Below are positions 12,167 through 12,451 of a DNA stretch of 12,451 nt, in pieces. Made by a program: the position numbers and the translations under genes. The notes below the pieces were generated by a model, which had not been told where the DNA came from, did not search any database, and worked only from the letters and a program-made list of their open reading frames with translations. The stretch's first letter is position 1, and every line of letters begins with the position of its first letter. Source of the DNA: an uncultured Lachnospiraceae bacterium (lineage in GTDB: Bacteria > Bacillota > Clostridia > Lachnospirales > Lachnospiraceae); contig CAJURT010000066.1 in assembly GCA_910588875.1 (NCBI GenBank), positions 1 through 12,451 on the forward strand, read 5' to 3'.

Positions 12167-12451
12167 TCACATCAGGTTGTCATGGGGCCGTTTCTTCTGC
12201 TCTTCGATCAGATCTGCCAGGGTTACGTTGTCCACCACCTGGTCGATGGCATCCTTTAGCTGCTTCCAGACGGTCAGAGCCGCACAGTAGGAAGCACGCT
12301 CACATGAATTGGCGTCATCATCCAGGCAGGCGACCGGAGAGAGGCTGCCTTCGGTCTGGCGGAGAATCATGCCTACCGTGTATTCCTCCGGCTTCAGGGT
12401 CAGCATATAGCCGCCCTGGGCGCCTCGGCTGCTGCGGACGTATCCGGCACG
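12167..12451 (-). CDS. Rrf2-family transcriptional regulator, C-terminal part, cut by the window edge
   Basis: The visible 94 residues are the end of an Rrf2-type regulator; the N-terminal winged helix lies beyond the right edge, and the frame stays open to the last base. RSSRGAQGGYMLTLKPEEYTVG is the conserved wing and following turn of the family, and VTLADLIEE near the end matches the usual C-terminal helix. Three cysteines, spaced C-x7-C-x5-C, occupy the region where IscR and NsrR bind an iron-sulfur cluster, so this copy could sense iron-sulfur status, oxygen or nitric oxide. That is inference; IscR itself has C-x5-C-x5-C. An internal ATG at 12406 is not the start. The gene precedes tcdA by 39 bp. 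Rrf2 genes in Firmicutes often head operons for cysteine desulfurase and tRNA modification. Confidence 0.9.
   Translation of the reverse strand, partial: RAGYVRSSRGAQGGYMLTLKPEEYTVGMILRQTEGSLSPVACLDDDANSCERASYCAALTVWKQLKDAIDQVVDNVTLADLIEEQKKRPHDNLM

Overview
The window looks like chromosomal DNA from a Gram-positive anaerobe of the Clostridia, most likely Lachnospiraceae. This is inferred from purine-rich Shine-Dalgarno sites, SigA-type TTGACA/TATAAT promoters, a T-box leader in front of thrS, a DUF1540 gene, a TAXI-type TRAP transporter with DUF1850, and a clostridial-style tmRNA. The species cannot be named from the sequence alone. No mobile element, CRISPR array, rRNA or tRNA gene was seen, and base composition looks even throughout.

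Layout. The left edge (minus strand) holds the 5' part of ssrA (tmRNA) with its own consensus promoter. Upstream of it on the same strand is a gene for an unrecognised lipoprotein with two similar beta-rich domains. A 477-bp divergent intergenic region carries promoters for both directions, a perfect 12-bp tandem repeat and a possible short leader ORF. Rightward comes a four-gene unit: TAXI solute-binding lipoprotein, intrinsic terminator/attenuator, DUF1850 membrane protein, fused 4TM/12TM TRAP permease (8-bp overlap with DUF1850), and a secreted TIM-barrel glycosidase-like protein 23 bp further on. A SigA promoter and a threonine T-box riboswitch (specifier ACC) then precede thrS, followed by a small cysteine-rich protein with two DUF1540 repeats whose leader can fold over its ribosome binding site. 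The right end is on the minus strand, in transcription order: an Rrf2-family regulator with three cysteines (cut by the window edge), a TcdA/CsdL-type t6A dehydratase, and an SNF-family sodium-dependent transporter that converges on the DUF1540 gene.

How the genes fit together. The TAXI receptor captures a small solute outside the membrane and passes it to the fused permease; DUF1850 is a usual but uncharacterised companion. The glycosidase-like gene at the end of that unit is the least expected member. thrS is controlled by uncharged tRNA-Thr through the T-box. TcdA also touches threonine biology, because it cyclises the threonylcarbamoyl modification of A37 in ANN-decoding tRNAs, but it belongs to a separate unit. 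Most of the window is ordinary housekeeping and transport. The items most worth a second look are the glycosidase-like protein with non-canonical active-site positions, the tandem-repeat promoter region of the lipoprotein gene, and the structured leader of the DUF1540 gene.
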